This document shows, piece after piece, positions 9,017-21,349 of a stretch of DNA of 64,000 bases. A model generated the notes under the pieces. It was not told the DNA's origin, did no database searches, and was given only the letters and a program-made list of their open reading frames with translations. Source of the stretch: Vandiemenella viatica (Eukaryota > Arthropoda > Insecta > Orthoptera > Morabidae). How positions within the stretch are numbered: the stretch's first letter is position 1; every line of letters begins with the position of its first letter. A program made the position numbers and the translations under genes. Location: positions 172,058,935 through 172,122,934 of the forward strand of contig CM061921.1 in assembly GCA_031002005.1 (NCBI GenBank), read 5' to 3'.

Positions 9017-11613
9017 GGGACAGCATCTGAAGTATTTATATAAGCGTATTTATTGTTCGTCTAGCACAATATGGTATTAGGAGACTGTCCCGGGCAGCGT
9101 GCTAAACACTGTCTCTAAAGCTGTAAAAAACAAAGCCATACGTTGCATGATTTTTCACGGAAGGATGCGAGTGCTGCCGCCGACAATAGACTCCATCAGC
9201 AATAGGTCAGCATTTACCACCTTAATGAATCGGTACTGTTAGTCCAGTTCAACCAGGTGTGAGGAGATTGCCTGGAAATAAATGATACCTACCAGCTCTA
9301 AAATATGTTCTCTTCCTCTGCGAATGTCGTTGCACTCGGATTTTTTAATAATTGCTTGGAATGTAAACAGTTAGAGCTCTTATAATAACACGGGGTTTAA
9401 TGAAGACAGCATTTGATTACGAGTGCTTATGTTTTAGACCAAGAGGTTATTTTCTGATGAATATCAGCTTTTCAATAGATATCTTTCGAAGTAAGTGAGG
9501 TTATAGTTCCTAGAAAGAAGGCGTGGTAATGTGTCATTGATAAGTCCTTTCATTAGCCTGGCACGACCTGTAAAATAATTTAGTTATACATTAACTGGTA
9601 GACACAAGGAACAGCTGCCAAGAGGCGTGGAGAAGGGTTGGCAAGCGAGTTATCGGCACTTGTCACAGCAGGGGGGAACGGAAGGTTTGAACTTTTTCCC
9701 CATGGATGGCTATCAAATGCCATTGCTTTCCTAATCCATTTGTTCTATTGGTATATGCTTCTTATTAATTCAGAAAACAACGTAGAAAATAAAACCACAG
9801 TTATTCCAAAGACATATTTTTTATTTTTTTTTAATTGCCGCCTATTCTACCTATGGCAACTATGAAGGAAGTTTCCTCTGTCATTTCATACGCCTCCTGC
9901 CCTATACCGTATATCATTTCGAAACCATTACCTTCCCGGATAGGTGCAATGCACCCTCCGCTACACTCTTTTAGTGAATCGCGGAGTAATAGTAATAGTA
10001 ATAGAAACCTGAATTCTCTAATTTTGTCAACTATTTTTGCAAGACTCTCAAATGTGTTGTTCATTCTTTTTGTCTCGTAATAAAACTATGTCTCACGTAA
10101 TTATTATAGAACTAAGAATAGTACACCCCGCACTGGCCAGTGAACGTCGGAAACTATTTTGCGATGTTTGGCCATTTCTGTTTTCATTTAATTACTTAAA
10201 AAAAAAAAAAAAAAAAAAAAAAACTGAGATTTATAGAAGAAGTAACAGTACGAACTCGATGATTTCAGTAAAATTACGGTGGCTAGTTACCTAGTTTTCG
10301 ACTGAATGTAGCGTATACTGTCTTATTGATAGGTTATGGATATCATATCAACGGTAACGCTCAGGCCTGGCATTCAGGTTAAACCCCCTCCCGCTATCCT
10401 TGGGTTCTCTAGAACACTCCAGGTGAATGCCGGCATGGTCTAAGTACTTCCTGTTTCTTGTTTCCATCCCACTCCCTCCTCAAATGACCTCGAAGTCGAC
10501 GAAGTGTAAAACCATAAAAAATATTTCATTTCCCAGCAAAAGTTGCCGGTACCACATTTATCATGCCTACCAACATTTTAGGCTTAGAAAACGTCCTACT
10601 TGTATTTGCATCAATGTACATATTCCTGAGTCTGTAGAAAAAATACGTTATAATAAATTTTTGTCTACTCTATAGAGCAGTGATATAATGTTGGCTAAGC
10701 TCGGAGGCTATGAATCCGTAAGGGGAGTTGCACCTGTGTGTTATGAAGTGGTATTATCATTCTGGTCTCGCTGGGCTACAGTTCCCTCTAGAAACATTAC
10801 CTCGAACGCACACAGAAGCTGTTGATTGAGTCTAACTAACCAAGAACCTCTTTGATGTGCCAGGACAGAGTGGGCTGCATTAATATTGTCCGTAGTCGGC
10901 CAAGATCACTGACAACTCACCGAAATATCTTCCAGCAAACCTTCTAACATAGAAATGAATAAACTATGGAATACTTTGTATTTGCTACAGCTATATTGCA
11001 GTATAAAGTTTTTGCTTTCTTATATTCTTCCACACCGAATTAAAAACAGAAATAAAGGTGCAGAAAAACTAATTTTACCATAATACTATCTTCTGTGTCG
11101 TCTGTAATGCTATTGAAATGGTTTTGTTTCATTTCATACATTTTCGGTTTATTATTCCGTAATAGAATTTTGACTAACCGTTAAAATTTTTTGATTTAAT
11201 TTCCTGTTTATCCTAACGTTTAGAGAGTTTGGTGATAGTCTGAAATAGCAGTTAGAACGTCACGGTCATTTTACATAATGTTTTGTATGAACTGAGACTG
11301 AAATGTTCGTTTGACAGTATTTTTAATACCCTATTGAGATTAAGTCACTATATCAATTTATTGCAGACGAAAATTGAGAAAGCGATCCTTCTAGTGGCAT
11401 AATTGAATAATTTTAATTCATATTTCCTCCGAACTATTTCAGCAATATCAACAAAAAAAAAAAAGATAGAACATGTGCTTCAGCAGCAGACTATTAAGTC
11501 GGCTGGAATAACTTCTTCTTTCAGTTATTTAATGATGCCGCAAACTTGTTATCCTGTAAAAAGAAGGATAAGTTACATGCATCGCTAAGAGCAATGTTGT
11601 TGTTGTTGTTGTC

Positions 11614-11649
<36 letters not shown>

Positions 11650-11706
11650 AGGAATAAAACAAAAATTATGAGAGCATACGTCTCAGTGCGATGTAGTCTT
11701 AAAGGG
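9017..11706. other. Unassigned 2.7 kb
   Basis: No recognisable gene, RNA or element. It holds an A tract at 10198-10222, a short AGT-rich run at 9985-10000 and a (TTG)n run leading into a T tract at 11595-11643. Short open frames lack codon structure or known motifs. Confidence 0.5.
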
Positions 11707-11884
11707 TTTGCAGCCGGATGGTGTTATAAAAGCACAATGTTTCACCGACCCCTATGGTATCTTTATCGGGTGTGTCTGTGGTGTTAAAAAGTCCATATTT
11801 ACATTATTATTCACCTTACTATTCACCTTATGAAGACAACAGAACACTTCATATAATGTTTTTATAACACCATCTGGCTGCAAA
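11707..11884. mobile_element. Small MITE with 25-bp terminal inverted repeats
   Basis: TTTGCAGCCGGATGGTGTTA (from 11707) is repeated in complement at the right end (11860-11884) with one mismatch over 25 bp. The 178-bp element has no coding capacity. Superfamily is not assigned. Confidence 0.75.
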
Positions 11885-13239
11885 TCAGTGAAGTCTATAT
11901 TGCAGTTATTCTTTTACATATGCGGTTACACGGTTATTACAAATTTAGGAAACTGGCATTATATCATTCATTTTTTTTACGTGTTTCGGAACGGAAATAC
12001 TGTCATCTATGTAACAATTCTGCCGTACGCATTCTAACTACTTTTTACTCAACTTAAATTCTTTAAATTTTGCATAACGAATCTTTAGGATCCAATACAT
12101 ATTTCAGTCAGATCTGGTCAACTTGTCATAACCTTTGATACTAAACACTGGAACCAATCTAGACACGTGACCATTCACAAAACTGGAGTTTGAACCTAGT
12201 TGTTAGTAATAAGGTCTATTCACATTATAACTAGTTATAGATTATTTTATCGTTGCTTTTAAAAGGTAAATATTTTATAACTTGCGTCTTTGTAACTGAT
12301 GGACGAAGAGGTTATTAGAGCCAGTAGTGTACAGTGGGTAATGAAATATGTCATGACACTTTTAAGGAATCCTTCCGCGCATTCGTCTAGCATGATTTTT
12401 GGAAAAACGAATTCTCGATGGCCTGAAAGAAAATTAAACCATCATCCAACCGCTCACCCACCATATTCTTTTCTTTAACCACCACAAATAAGTTGTAGTT
12501 TTTATTTATAACAAATACCTTCCATACTTATTCTGCTGTATTTATAGCTCAAAATTATGTTTTTTATAGAAATTTTGCTAACAATTTATGTATCCCAGAC
12601 TTGAATACTTTTTTATTTCTTCCATACTGAACGCTCCTTTCATTAAACAAGTGTCTACAGGTACTTCGGATACTGTGACTGTTGACGATAGGGTTTTACT
12701 TGGCATAAACCGTTCATAAATTGAGGAAGTTTTGCGTGAAGTTTGTGGGTAAGATAAAGTAGATTTGATTTTGTTTTCCCTTCAAACTTATTGTTTTCGT
12801 AAAGGACGTAGATAAATAAGAGATGATCCAGTGCCACGAAGAAAAGAGTATCTACTGATGAGATAAACGTCATAACACTCGGTCGAAAGAATAAACATTC
12901 CTTATCTAGTGGTCCCTAATGATGAGTTTTATATTAGAGTCTTTGAATCATAGTTACACTCCTAATCTAGCGCATGAAGATGTTTATTGTCGCCCCCACG
13001 CAAGAAATTTCGACTGCAACAAAGTTGAAGTAGTTCGTGTTACTTGCTTATAATAAGCAAAGAATCGTCATGACAGTGACAGTTCAAGAAGGAGCATGTA
13101 GTGAAGGTAGTATATTTTAGTATCTTCATGCAGATATTGCACAGAAAAAAGCCACGCGACAATGCAAGCCTGGATTTGGAGAATAGGGGGATTGATTTGA
13201 TGCATCAGTAACAGTTAAGAGTGTTACCTCAACAACTGT
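11885..13239. other. Unassigned 1.35 kb
   Basis: AT-rich sequence without a recognised repeat or a convincing open frame. Confidence 0.45.
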
Positions 13240-13250
13240 ACAGAACAAAC

Positions 13251-13504
13251 TTTTTTTTTTTTTTTTTTTTAAAACAGTTTAACGTCCCTTTTTAACAACG
13301 TGGTCTTTAGAGACGGGAAAGGATGGGGGCAAGGAATGGGAAGGAATTCGGCCATGGCCTTTTGAAGGAAGCATCCCGGCATTCACCTGGAGTGATTTGG
13401 GGAAACCATGGAAAACCCAAATCTGGATGCCCGGACGGGGATTCGAACCGCCGTCCTCCCGAATGCGAGGCCAGAACGCTATCCGTTACACCACCACGCT
13501 CGGT
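13251..13504 (-). mobile_element. SINE-B, young copy with 11-bp target duplication
   Basis: Inserted in reverse: the T tract (13251-13270) is the poly(A) tail and the tRNA-like head is at the right. Read on the minus strand the head is ACCGAGCGTGGTGGTGTAAC, with a B box GGTTCGAATCC near 13437-13450 (complement), followed by the body. Perfect target duplication ACAGAACAAAC at 13240-13250 and 13505-13515. The copy at 25870-26113 differs from it by about one substitution outside the tail, so the family was active recently. From memory the head and body resemble a SINE of locusts. Confidence 0.88.
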
Positions 13505-13618
13505 ACAGAACAAACATCTTTCCACCAGACATCTACTTTGGACTTAGATACAAGTCTATGCGTGGCCGTGGTTTTTCCACTTGGGCAGTATGCAACTGAA
13601 AGCTGAGGTGGATATTTA

Positions 13619-14873
13619 CACTACCCGACCAAAAAAATATGAAACACCAGAAGGAGAGTAGGAAACAAAATGATACTTCATGGGTTGAGAGAGTGTGTGG
13701 TGTTATTTCAGTGACTACAAAATCAAGTAAATTTTTTTAAAAATAAAAAATGGCAGTATGAGCCACTTATCAGTAACACGTTGTACATTTTTTGGCCTGG
13801 AACCATGTACTGATTCTGTTGGGAAGCATGTAATAATGCAGTTATGTCCTCTAATGAGCTTACAGCTGTTGTAACTAGTCCTTGATATCCTGGATACTGG
13901 CACTGGGACGGAGTTGACGTCCGAGTTGGTCCCACACGTGTTACATCGAGGTGAGATCTGGGGATCTTGCTGGCCACGAGAGTACTTCACCATAATGCGT
14001 ACAGTTTATAGAGACACGTGCCGTGAGGACGAGAACTATCCTGTTGAAAAATTTCAACAAGATACTGTCGCATGAGGACGCAGGATGTTCGTGATGTGTA
14101 ATTGCGCTGTCGGGTTTCCCTCGTTCACTACCTGCCACGACCTGAAATCATACGCGACTGCACGCCATACCATGATGCCAAGAGTAACACCGTTGTGCCT
14201 TTCTAAAACGCGGGAAGAATGGGACCTCTCCCCAGGTCACCGCTATCCTCGCCGACGATGGTCATCAGTGGTAGATCATAACTGCTATTAATCGCTGAGT
14301 ACAATACGACGGCCATTCATCAGCAACATGCTTCACGATGACGGCAACACCCCGAATACATTGAACGGTACTTCCCTCACCCTGCTGCAGCTAATCTCCG
14401 ATTAACGGTGCAATATGAAAGAGAATGTTGCAGGGAGTCCATTACTTGTTCCGGATGGCAGACGCAGATGTAAAGGGGTTAAGATCAGCTCGGTGTACAA
14501 TACATCGATCCTCTCTTGTGGTTGTCAGACGTGTTCGACCGGAACCTCGACGACGAGTATGCTTGCCCTCACGTTCCCATGAAGTCCAATATTGTACCAC
14601 AGTCAAATACAAATGCCCCATAAATCTGGATATTGCATTATTCGATCAGCCAGCGAATTGTAGCCCCACACAATGTCTAGTGTTGGTAACGCTGTCGCAC
14701 ACGAGCATCTCTGTACCCTTCACAGTGGCAACTCGACCTTTGACGCTGTTCGCTATTCTTATATATCCTACCGGGCGTGGCTACAACACTAAAACAACTA
14801 ATGCACTATGGTGGCCTTTCTACCTCTCTCAGAGAATTACAACGCCGATCATTCACATACCTGCCGGTGGTGT
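13619..14873 (-). pseudogene. Tc1-like (Tc1/mariner) transposase remnant
   Basis: The minus strand carries a Tc1-type transposase in several frames. LGIMVWRAVAYDFR lies at about 14140-14185. WPARSPDLTSM lies at about 13945-13975 and, after an in-frame stop, HVWDQLGRQLRPSASIQD follows to about 13890. In live Tc1 transposases the stretch W-P-x-x-SPDL-x-P-I-E holds the last acidic residue of the DDE triad; here that position falls at the stop. Upstream, toward 14870, only scattered similarity remains. The presumed end at 13619 reads CACTACCCGACCAAA and is preceded by TA, fitting the superfamily; the other end near 14873 (CACACCACCGGC in complement) is tentative. Many stops; dead. Confidence 0.7.
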
Positions 14874-15138
14874 GTGTGTGTGTGTACGAAGTTGCAGTGA
14901 CATACGACCATGTCTTCTGTGTGCTTAATTTTTTTTTTTTTTTTTCGGAAAGTGTAACTGCAGAAGAAAATCTTCTAAGCTGTTGGGAAACGAATAATAA
15001 GAAGGAAGAAAAATATGCGGAAGGATGGCAAAGAGCCACATACCAAAATAAAATACGCATGTGAATAACTATTTAGTATGCATTACTTAAGAAGTACCTC
15101 TCTTCATCGGCACGATCAAACTGATTAATTTTTTAATA
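14874..15138. other. Short simple-sequence and unassigned stretch
   Basis: A (GT)n run near 14868-14884 and a T tract at 14930-14945, followed by unassigned AT-rich sequence. No gene. Confidence 0.5.
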
Positions 15139-15269
15139 GTCTAGATCAGCGGTTCCCAACCTATGGGTCGCGACCCACTGGTGGGTCGCGGCTTGTGTTT
15201 TGGTGGGTCGCGGAACAATCGAAGTTTTTGCCACAAAAATATATCTTTTATTTCATCTATTTAAAAAAT

Positions 15270-15550
15270 ATAACACGATATTTTACAAGTGCAATAATCA
15301 TGAAATCCTTAATTTTCTTCTGGATGAATTTACGAGCAGAGTATCCAGAAATCTCTAAATTAGCTGTGAAGTTCTTGATGCCGTTCAACACGACATACTT
15401 GTGTGAACGAGCTTTTTCTACTTTATTGTTTTAAAAAAACAAAAACAGAAATAATCTATATGTAGAAAGTGACTTAAGGTTAAAATTAACCAGTGTTAAC
15501 CCTAATATCGATGCCTTCATCAGTAAGCACCAGGACCAGAAATCTCACTG
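15270..15550 (+). pseudogene. hAT transposase C-terminal dimerisation domain remnant
   Basis: The frame at 15300-15434 encodes MKSLIFFWMNLRAEYPEISK and then FNTTYLCERAFSTLLF, the hAT C-terminal (dimerisation) motif. A one-base shift near 15432 moves the rest (NRNNLYVESDLRLKLTSVNP..FISKHQ) into another frame, which ends at a TGA near 15549. The FW...YP...A...L.PF...Y.CE.AFS pattern is characteristic of ZBED5-type hAT proteins. The catalytic domain and BED finger are missing, so the element depends on a relative. Confidence 0.78.
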
Positions 15551-15608
15551 ATTGTAAAGTTGTGTTTTTATCATAACTGAACGTATTTTTGACTATCTTT
15601 GTAATAAA

Positions 15609-15990
15609 GCGGGAGGCGGCAACACAAAGCATTACCTCATCCAGTTGACGGCTGAAATTTTAGGATTAGTTAAAACTCGATTTGCAAATTCAAATGCCAC
15701 TGCTCATATCTTGGTGGAAAACACCTACAAATCCCATTTTAGTGGTTAACTTGTAAGTTTACCATTGTGTTTTCCTGCTCCCAGTCTTCCATATTTTCAT
15801 ACATTTGGATGCAGTAAAACACAATGATAAACCTACCAATCAACCACTAAAATCGGGTCTGTAGGTGGTTTCAACCAAAAAGCGACTTGGCATACCAGTT
15901 GCATTTTAATATGCTGATCGAGTTACTTCTAATCGTGGAGTTTCAGCAGCCTACTTGATGAGGTGATGGTCTGTGCAGCCGCCTCCCGGT
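15609..15990. mobile_element. Foldback MITE nested in the hAT element
   Basis: Arms of about 190 bp, inverted: GCGGGAGGCGGC (15609) against GCCGCCTCCCGGT (15978-15990), ACCTCATC in both, AACTCGAT, CCACCTACA / ACACCTACA, TTTTAGTGGTT and CATTGTGTTTT near the centre. It is almost all palindrome, so its transcript would be a long hairpin. Confidence 0.78.
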
Positions 15991-16233
15991 CTATAATATG
16001 TCTGTTGTTTTATGTATTATCAATTCTTGTTTTTGTTGATAGTAGGGCCTATATCCTTTTTATGAAAATTTACCTTTTCTTAGGTTAGGTTAGTCTATAG
16101 CTTATCTATGTCATCCAACAGTTCCCATTCTGATATTAGATAAACTCTCATAATAGGTGGGTCGCGAAATTTTTTTTTTTTTCCTTAAAGGTGGGTCGTG
16201 TACCAATAAAGGTTGGGAACCGCTGGTCTAGAT

Positions 16234-16622
16234 AGATCAACTTTTCTTATAACATTAGCTGGGTTCACTTGAAATGATATGAAGGTGCATAGTCAACGAT
16301 TTAGAGAAATGTATAAAAACCGTGGTATCGGTGCCGTAGAGCTACGTTTCTCAGGCTCAAAAGAAGAATACATATTCTGATTCTGCACTAAAAGAGTATT
16401 CCAGTAAGAGTAAAATTTGTTGTAAACATGTTTTTTACCATCTGGTTCCACAAGTTATTTTAAACAATGGCACATTTCTATGATCTCGAAAATAAGTAAT
16501 GCCCTTCATTATATGCAGAGAATTTATGTAGAAGAAATGTTTATAATGAAGAAAAAGAAGCAGCCTTCCAGTATTAGAAACGATAAAATGATAAATAATT
16601 ATAACATTTAATTGTAGGTCAG
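16234..16622. other. Unassigned stretch
   Basis: AT-rich, no coding signal or recognised repeat. Confidence 0.4.
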
Positions 16623-16790
16623 TTAATAAAATAATTGTTTAATAAAACATAAAAACCGCCTTCAAAAAAAGCACGATCAAATTTTAAAATAACTTTATGT
16701 CTTGTTTAAAAGAAATTAAATCTAAATTGACAATTTTTTACAATACTGTTATTGAAATTTTTACATTAATTAATCATATTTCCTAAGCAG
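16623..16790 (+). repeat. Solo arm of the 6.9-kb foldback
   Basis: Directly repeats 6862-7012: TAATTGTTTAATAAAACAT, ACCGCCTT, AAAATTTTAAAATAACTTTA(T) and TTACATTAATTA. It stops before the GTGTCGG end and passes straight into the inverted array. Confidence 0.75.
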
Positions 16791-18268
16791 GATGTAGGCA
16801 CAATGTTTCTCTTTGTTTTTAAATATCCATTTAGTGTGTTCCATCGAAATCTGATAAAAACTGTGGGTATCTATAAAGAACAATGGAAATTAGGAGGGGT
16901 GGGGGTAGAAAGAAAGAGGGGTTGGGCTTCTGCAACCTAATTTAAATACAATTGTTCTGAATGTTTTAAAGTATACGTCTGAAAATTTCCTTCGGAATCT
17001 GATAAAAACTATAGCTTCGTGTAGATTAATAGGGTGGAAAGGAGGAGAGAGGTTTGGCTACTCTAAACCAAATGTAGACATTATTTTTCTGTTTGTTTGG
17101 AAGTATAAATGTTCATACTTCCTTTAGAATCATTGACAGTAATTAGAGGGGTAGAAATGGGGATAAGGTTTGCGTTTTTTGTGAAATTTATGTGGATTCT
17201 GTTTTTCTTTTTCTATTTGTATTAAAGTATACGCATGGGAAGCTCCACCGAATCGGATTAAAATGTGGGTTGGTACAAAAATTAGGGGATGTAAAAGGGG
17301 AGCTATGGTAGTTTTTGGATTTTTTGGCCAGAAATCTTAAAAAAAAAAATACAGATATGTGCCAATTTTCGTAAACATTGGTCAAATGGTTTAAAAAGAA
17401 AATTGACAAACCACAAGGGGGTGTAAATAGGGAGAGGGGTTCAGTTTTTTCTAACCAAAAGGTGACATCATTTTTCTGTTATATAGTAAACATTTGCTAA
17501 ACTGGGGGTTTGTATAAAAATTAAGGGGTTTAATGGGGAGAGACGGTGGTATTTTTCATTTTTTGGTCAGAAACCATCTTCCTGAAAAAATGCATATAAG
17601 CACCATCTTTCAAACGGTGGCGACAGTAGTTTTTTATAAAGATCATTGACAAAAATTAAGGGGGTGGACGGAGGGAGAGGTATTGAGGTATGGCAGACTA
17701 AATGTTGACAGGATTTTCTATTTGTTTTAAATTATACATGTGCAAAATTCAAACAAATTCAGATAAGAAATGTAGGTATCTATAAAACTAGCTGTTGTGA
17801 AGGGGGACATGCTGCTGTTTTTTTAAATTTTTTTTTGGACAGAAACCTTCTCCATGAAAAATTACGTGTGTATGCCTACTTTAATGGAGATCAGTTAAAT
17901 GCTGTTAACTTTAGCATTGTATAAAGGACATTGGCAAAAATTAAGGGGTGGATAGGGAGAGAGGGGTTGAATGTTTTAAAAAGCAAAGGTTACAGTATTT
18001 TTCTCTTTATTTTGACTATACATGTCTATAGTTCTTTCGAAAGCGGATATAAAGTGTTGGTTTGTATAAAAATTAAGGGATTTAAAGTGATAGAATGGAT
18101 GGTTTTTCAATGAAGTTCATATGGGACAGCTTTTGGAGGTTTACCCTATCCACTAAAAAAAAAAAAAAAAAAAATTTAAATGAGTTCAAAATTGGCGAAG
18201 ATATCGCTGAACATATTAAAAAAAAAAAATACATATGAATTTGGATCCTCCTCATTTTTTCAAGTCGG
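16791..18268 (-). repeat. Inverted second copy of the diverged tandem array
   Basis: Reverse complement of this block aligns with 4566-6430. Complement of 17200-17310 reads CATAGCTCCCCTTTTACATC ... TAATTTTTGTA..AACCCACA ... TTCCCATGCGTATACTTTAA, nearly the same as 5597-5680. The right end (18250-18268) is TTCAAGTCGGTTAAAAAT, the complement of the AACCGACTT boundary. No reading frame is kept. Confidence 0.75.
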
Positions 18269-18412
18269 TTAAAAATAGAATGACAGTACACCTTAAATAC
18301 TAAAGAGATAAAAAAAGAAAAAACTTTAACAGATGATCAAAGGGAATTTCTCTAGTTCCAGAAAATTGGTTGGAAAGAAAGTGAATTTCAAAACATTGGA
18401 AACTAACTGTTA

Positions 18413-19625
18413 CCGGTGACTTCGTAAGCGTGGTCAGAATTGAATATAGAAAGTTGTTAGTAACGTAAGATTTTCGCAAACAACATCGAGTCAGCATAAT
18501 ATGACGAGAAAGCCATCACTTTATCATTCTAACGTATAACCTGACTCATGAAGAGATTAAATTTTCAACTTATTTAAAAAAAGTAAAACAAACGAAGGTG
18601 CGGGGATGTGAGGGAGTTTAACTGAGGGCTGCTTTATTTCAGCGGGTTCTTTTCTTCTTTCTTCAGCATGACATCAGATTCTTGGGTTCTAATAACTTTA
18701 GCTGCTCGTGCTCTTCTAGAGCTACACTTTGGGCCAGGTATACTTATGCAAGGCATGTTAAAAAAGAAGACAAAAATTCTGACGCCAGAAATTTAAGGCA
18801 GACACAAAGTAATAGTACAGTGCAGAACAAATCGATATCTAAACTAAATAATAAGTTTTGTCTCTAAACGAAATTTACTAATAAAACATACACTTACAGA
18901 TTGCGAAAGAACCACAGCTTGAGCAACGGACGTAACATTACAGACTAACACACCCATCTGTCTATCTGTCACCATTCGATTAGTTCTCAAAATTTCGTAA
19001 CTAAAACTGTTATTCATGAAGAAAAAAAATGTCCTGCGTCCTTCCTACAGGTGTTTGCTAGTCAACTTCAATCAATATTGATACAGCCATTTAGTCAACA
19101 AAACGTAACGAAGAGACTTTGGCATTTATAATACGAGTCCAGATCACACATAGATTGACTGCGAGAGAAGAAAGTGCACACGTACGGCATTGTTAGACAG
19201 CCCACGGTTTACCAAGCATTGCACCTCTAAATTTATGGGATCTACAGTTTAACTTGGAATCCGAACAACTGACCGTCCAGGCGTGGCTCATACGATCAAC
19301 AACAATTATTAAAAATCTTTGCTTCCACCGGGATTTAAACCGGATACCACGCTCGAAACATCAGTAAGCAAGAGATTAAACCACTGAGCTACCAGAATGC
19401 TATATTACAGATAAATACACATCCTTTATGTCTGTCTATCGCCATTCAATAATTTTTCAAAATTCCATAACAATATGTATTACTTATGCAGAAAAAAGTA
19501 TTCTTCCTATTGGCAAATAGCATCGCCTTATCAAATTTCAACACGATGGGATTAGCCGTTTAGCCCTGGAGACGTAAAAACAGACAGACAGAGAGAGACA
19601 GGGATACAGAATTATTTTTGAAATT
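18413..19625 (+). repeat. Dispersed repeat R, copy 1
   Basis: Matches 60610-61765 in the same orientation along most of its length: CAGAATTGAATATAGAAAG, CAGCATAATATGAC, TTATTTCAGC, TTTTCTTCTTTCTTCAGCAT and TAACTTTAGCTGCTCGT. It opens with a CGACTTCGTA.GGGTGG-like phrase that arthropod LINE/SINE families often carry (from memory). It ends past a (GACA)n run near 19580-19600 and AAATTATAGATT. An antisense tRNA-like head lies inside. No coding capacity. Confidence 0.72.
19326..19401 (-). repeat. tRNA-like SINE head within repeat R copy 1
   Basis: The minus strand reads GGTAGCTCAGTGGTTTAATC (A box) and CCGGTTTAAATCCCGG (B box region) at tRNA-like spacing. Its T-arm is intact but other stems are mismatched, so it is a SINE promoter remnant and not a tRNA gene. 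Confidence 0.6.
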
Positions 19626-20640
19626 ATAGATTTTAGTGAACACTACCACTACTACTCATTTGAAACACGAAAGTAACGACATATTTAAAAATGAGGGATG
19701 GAAGATAGTTAAATCCATAACACGTAGTCCATGAATATATATCTATGTGTAAAACTAACCGTGTAGTAAACAGTGAAGTAAATGAATGGGCAACTCAGGC
19801 GTCTAACTCGATTGTATGTTGATAACTTTCCCACACAACTGGTCCGTAACTCTACACTTTATTAAGAGCTTTGGATTACGAATAAGCAGAGGCTTCTGGC
19901 TGATATTTGATTTATGCCACAAAGTGATGCGGTTTAATCTTTTTTTTATGTCTATAGGAAGTATTTAAGTGTGGCTTCTTAGGCTCCTGTTTATTTAAGA
20001 AGAGGGGTTGTTGTATGACCCTCAGCTAATCTGCAACACAATGGAGGCGTCGGAAGGTGACTATTAAATGTCTCGTCATTTGGCTAAACCCGCTTCTTAG
20101 CATATGGACGCAGCGCGCTGGGACACTTATTCTCTCACTCTTTTGCAGTGTTAAAAAATGTCCCAGTCCCAGGTTTAGGAACAATTAATGTCTCTTCTTT
20201 TTAATTCTATTGGCACTAGAATGAAAATTTCTTGGGGATATTTTTATATACCTTTCTTAATGCGAAGAAATATAGAATATTCATGATTAGAGATTTTATA
20301 AAGGACGTCCTCCTAGACATCACTACTTATTTTACAAACAGAATTACAGATTGTTCTTTTCCATAGATTTTACAAGTCTAATTCCCATTATTTGGGTCCT
20401 GTTGTCTAGATAAATAAATGTTTATATCTGAGAGTCACTCATCTCAATGATCTCAATGGAACTTTCATTTCAGTAAGCACGTAGAACTGGTATGATATAG
20501 TGATTTAATTTTCAGCTCAGTATCGATTTCCGAAGTCATTTTTTCTTATTCATAACTACAGTATCTTAATATTAAAGTGATTCTAATTAGTTATATATAT
20601 ATTCTCTAATAACCAACACTGATCGTCAGTAGGTAGAGCA
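19626..20640. other. Unassigned 1.0 kb
   Basis: No recognised repeat or coding signal. Confidence 0.45.
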
Positions 20641-21155
20641 AATTCTAGACTGCGATTCATAGGTCGAATCTTGAAAAATTGTTATGAACAAACAAAGGAG
20701 ATAGCGTACAAATCTCTTGTGCGTCCACATTTGGATTATTGTTGTGCCATTTGGGACCCGTTTCGTAAGGGGTTGATTGAAAGTATAGAGAAAGTACAGA
20801 GAAGAGCCGCTCGATTCGTGACCGCTAGCTACAGTCCTTATGAAAGCGTCACAGAGCTGATTAGTAGACTAGGTAGGGAGTCTCTGGTAGACAGACGACA
20901 CACGTTTCATTTAAACTTATTGGTAAACATGCGTACTCCCACTTTCACTTTTGAGTGTAGTGAAATACTTCTTCCATCAACCTATTTGAGTCGGAAGGAC
21001 AGGAAAGATAAAATTAGAGAAACAAGGTGCCGGACTGATTCTTATATGAATTCTTTTTTCCCTCGTACGATTAGGGATTGGAATGCACAGTAAAAAGACC
21101 CACAATTTTGTGAATTGCAGAGTGTATTTGTAGATGTAGATGTTGTAGATGTAGA
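20641..21155 (+). pseudogene. 3' end of a LINE reverse transcriptase
   Basis: A frame open from at least 20641 to the TAA at 21091-21093 encodes LRFIGRILKNCYEQTKEIAY, SLVRPHLDYCCAIWDPF, then IEKVQRRAARFVT, the region just after the RT domain of many animal LINEs (SLVRP.LEY...WDP......E.VQRRAARF). It ends F-PRTIRDWNAQ, the conserved (F)FP..I..WN close. The 3' tail is a TGTAGATGTAGATG microsatellite (21125-21155), typical of LINEs that end in short tandem repeats. There are no stops in this segment of about 150 codons, so the truncated insertion may be fairly young. The upstream RT and endonuclease are missing. Confidence 0.82.
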
Positions 21156-21349
21156 TCCGTCCATGTAGTTAAATAATTAAGGCGTTTTATGATTGTAGGT
21201 CTCTTCCACTCTTCACATAATACTCAAAGACTATAGAAAATTATGAATGTTGACTAATCAACGGCACGGTAAAATATATAAATCAATAAGATTTTTTATA
21301 ATTGAATGAAGGGGTACATATAATCACAGGGACAACACCGCCTTGCTGC

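Larger units (their letters stand above)
15147..16225 (+). mobile_element. hAT transposon, internally deleted, 8-bp target duplication
   Basis: Terminal inverted repeats CAGCGGTTCCCAACC (15147) and its complement GGTTGGGAACCGCTG (ending 16225) are flanked by a perfect 8-bp duplication GTCTAGAT (15139-15146 and 16226-16233), diagnostic of hAT elements. GGTGGGTCG subterminal repeats occur at both ends (15180-15210 and 16150-16200). Only the C-terminal end of a transposase is left. A separate foldback of about 380 bp is nested inside. Confidence 0.9.

Noticed and set aside
13307..13606. Several overlapping open frames on both strands
   Set aside because: All lie within SINE-B, which is non-coding.
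14425..14928. 167-codon plus-strand open frame
   Set aside because: It is antisense to the Tc1-like remnant and has no motif; it also runs into (GT)n.
16080..16100. Telomere-like TTAGG repeats (TTAGGTTAGGTTAG)
   Set aside because: Fewer than three units inside a hAT element; not a telomeric tract.
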